In this document: positions 14,668-14,970 of the stretch, in pieces | How positions within the stretch are numbered: the first letter of the stretch is position 1 | How the letters are laid out: each line of letters begins with the position of its first letter | Source of the DNA: DASYAN01 sp036501345 | GTDB taxonomy: Bacteria; Chloroflexota; Ktedonobacteria; Ktedonobacterales; Ktedonobacteraceae | Direction of reading: 5' to 3' | DNA: 14,970 nucleotides | Assembly: GCA_036501345.1 (NCBI GenBank) | Contig: DASYAN010000454.1 | Coordinates: 1-14,970, forward strand | The notes under the pieces: generated by a model | Databases searched by the model: none | Seen by the model: only the letters and a program-made list of their open reading frames with translations | What the model was told of the DNA's origin: nothing | Program-made: the position numbers and the translations under genes

Positions 14668-14970
14668 ATGACAAGTCTGTATTGGATAGCAGTGGGTAAA
14701 ATCTCGGATATGGCTAAGGCAGCGATAAAAGAGGTTGGGGGAAAGATAGTCCGCATGCACTCATCTGGAGATATACCCGCCATTTTTCTTATTGGAATTC
14801 CTTGCTTAAATCTTACTGAAGACATTACAGAAGTGAAAATACAAGGATGGGAGCAAGTTCTCATTCATATTCCTTCATCTGGGTTATCCTTGAAATGGTC
14901 AAGTCGAATGGGCAAACAGCGCTCCCATATTCGTCATGTTACTCTGGAAGAAACAGAGCTCTCGCTGGCT
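14668..14970 (+). CDS. Unrecognised protein, 3' end beyond the window
   Basis: Open frame of 101 codons with no stop before the right edge. The ATG at 14668 has a strong GGAGG (14659-14663) four bases upstream. The product begins MTSLYWIAVGKISDMAKAA and continues with alternating hydrophobic and polar residues (IPAIFLIGIP, WEQVLIHIPSSGLSL), suggesting a mixed alpha/beta soluble domain. There is no signal peptide or membrane helix. The last visible part is basic and polar (KWSSRMGKQRSHIRHVTLEE). I do not recognise a family. The two 11-bp repeat arrays upstream suggest regulation by a PhoB/OmpR-family response regulator. The antisense frame across the same bases lacks a ribosome-binding site. 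Confidence 0.75.
   Translation, partial: MTSLYWIAVGKISDMAKAAIKEVGGKIVRMHSSGDIPAIFLIGIPCLNLTEDITEVKIQGWEQVLIHIPSSGLSLKWSSRMGKQRSHIRHVTLEETELSLA

Noticed and set aside
14580..14864. 94-codon minus-strand frame at the right edge
   Set aside because: The opposite strand has a strong GGAGG and ATG at 14668 with an open frame to the edge, which is the better gene.

Overview
The window is most likely a chromosomal segment of a Ktedonobacteria-type Chloroflexota (relatives of Ktedonobacter). This is inferred from moderate GC, frequent TTG/GTG starts, a Ser/Thr kinase with a membrane anchor and beta-rich sensor, and a stand-alone RNA that looks like the HEARO / IscB omega-RNA class, which is abundant in Ktedonobacter. 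No marker gene here proves the taxonomy.

Layout. Positions 1-2408 (+): a 3' part of a receiver-histidine kinase and an overlapping receiver-kinase-receiver hybrid, forming a two-gene signalling operon. 2439-3515 (-): a secreted lipase-like alpha/beta hydrolase, with a TTG start. 3797-4160 (+): a densely structured RNA element with a pseudoknot, directly in front of an M3 oligoendopeptidase F gene (4190-5986, +). A bidirectional-looking hairpin (6026-6056) separates it from 6075-7052 (-), a coiled-coil protein with two C-terminal membrane helices. 7424-8482 (-) is a membrane-anchored alpha/beta hydrolase. 8645-10162 (-) is a phytoene desaturase (CrtI) with an apparently leaderless promoter. 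10246-11865 (-) is a transmembrane Ser/Thr kinase. 11948-13279 (-) is a type II NADH:quinone dehydrogenase. 13712-14119 (-) is a small protein with a four-cysteine N-terminus. 14668-14970 (+) is the start of an unrecognised gene that runs off the window.

The genes do not form one pathway. The right half is a run of same-strand but probably separately transcribed genes: hydrolase, carotenoid desaturase, kinase, NADH dehydrogenase. Several promoters can be read (TTGAAT-N17-CATAAT, TTGAAT-N17-TATATT, an extended TGGTATAAT).

The most interesting parts are non-coding. They are (i) the orphan omega-RNA/HEARO-like element bracketed by a direct repeat that includes the pepF ribosome-binding region, (ii) two arrays of 11-bp-period direct repeats (CTGACAT-N4 x3 and TTAACA-N5 x3) upstream of the unknown gene at the right edge, which resemble binding sites of PhoB/OmpR-family regulators, and (iii) several long inverted repeats in the 430-bp gap upstream of the NADH dehydrogenase.
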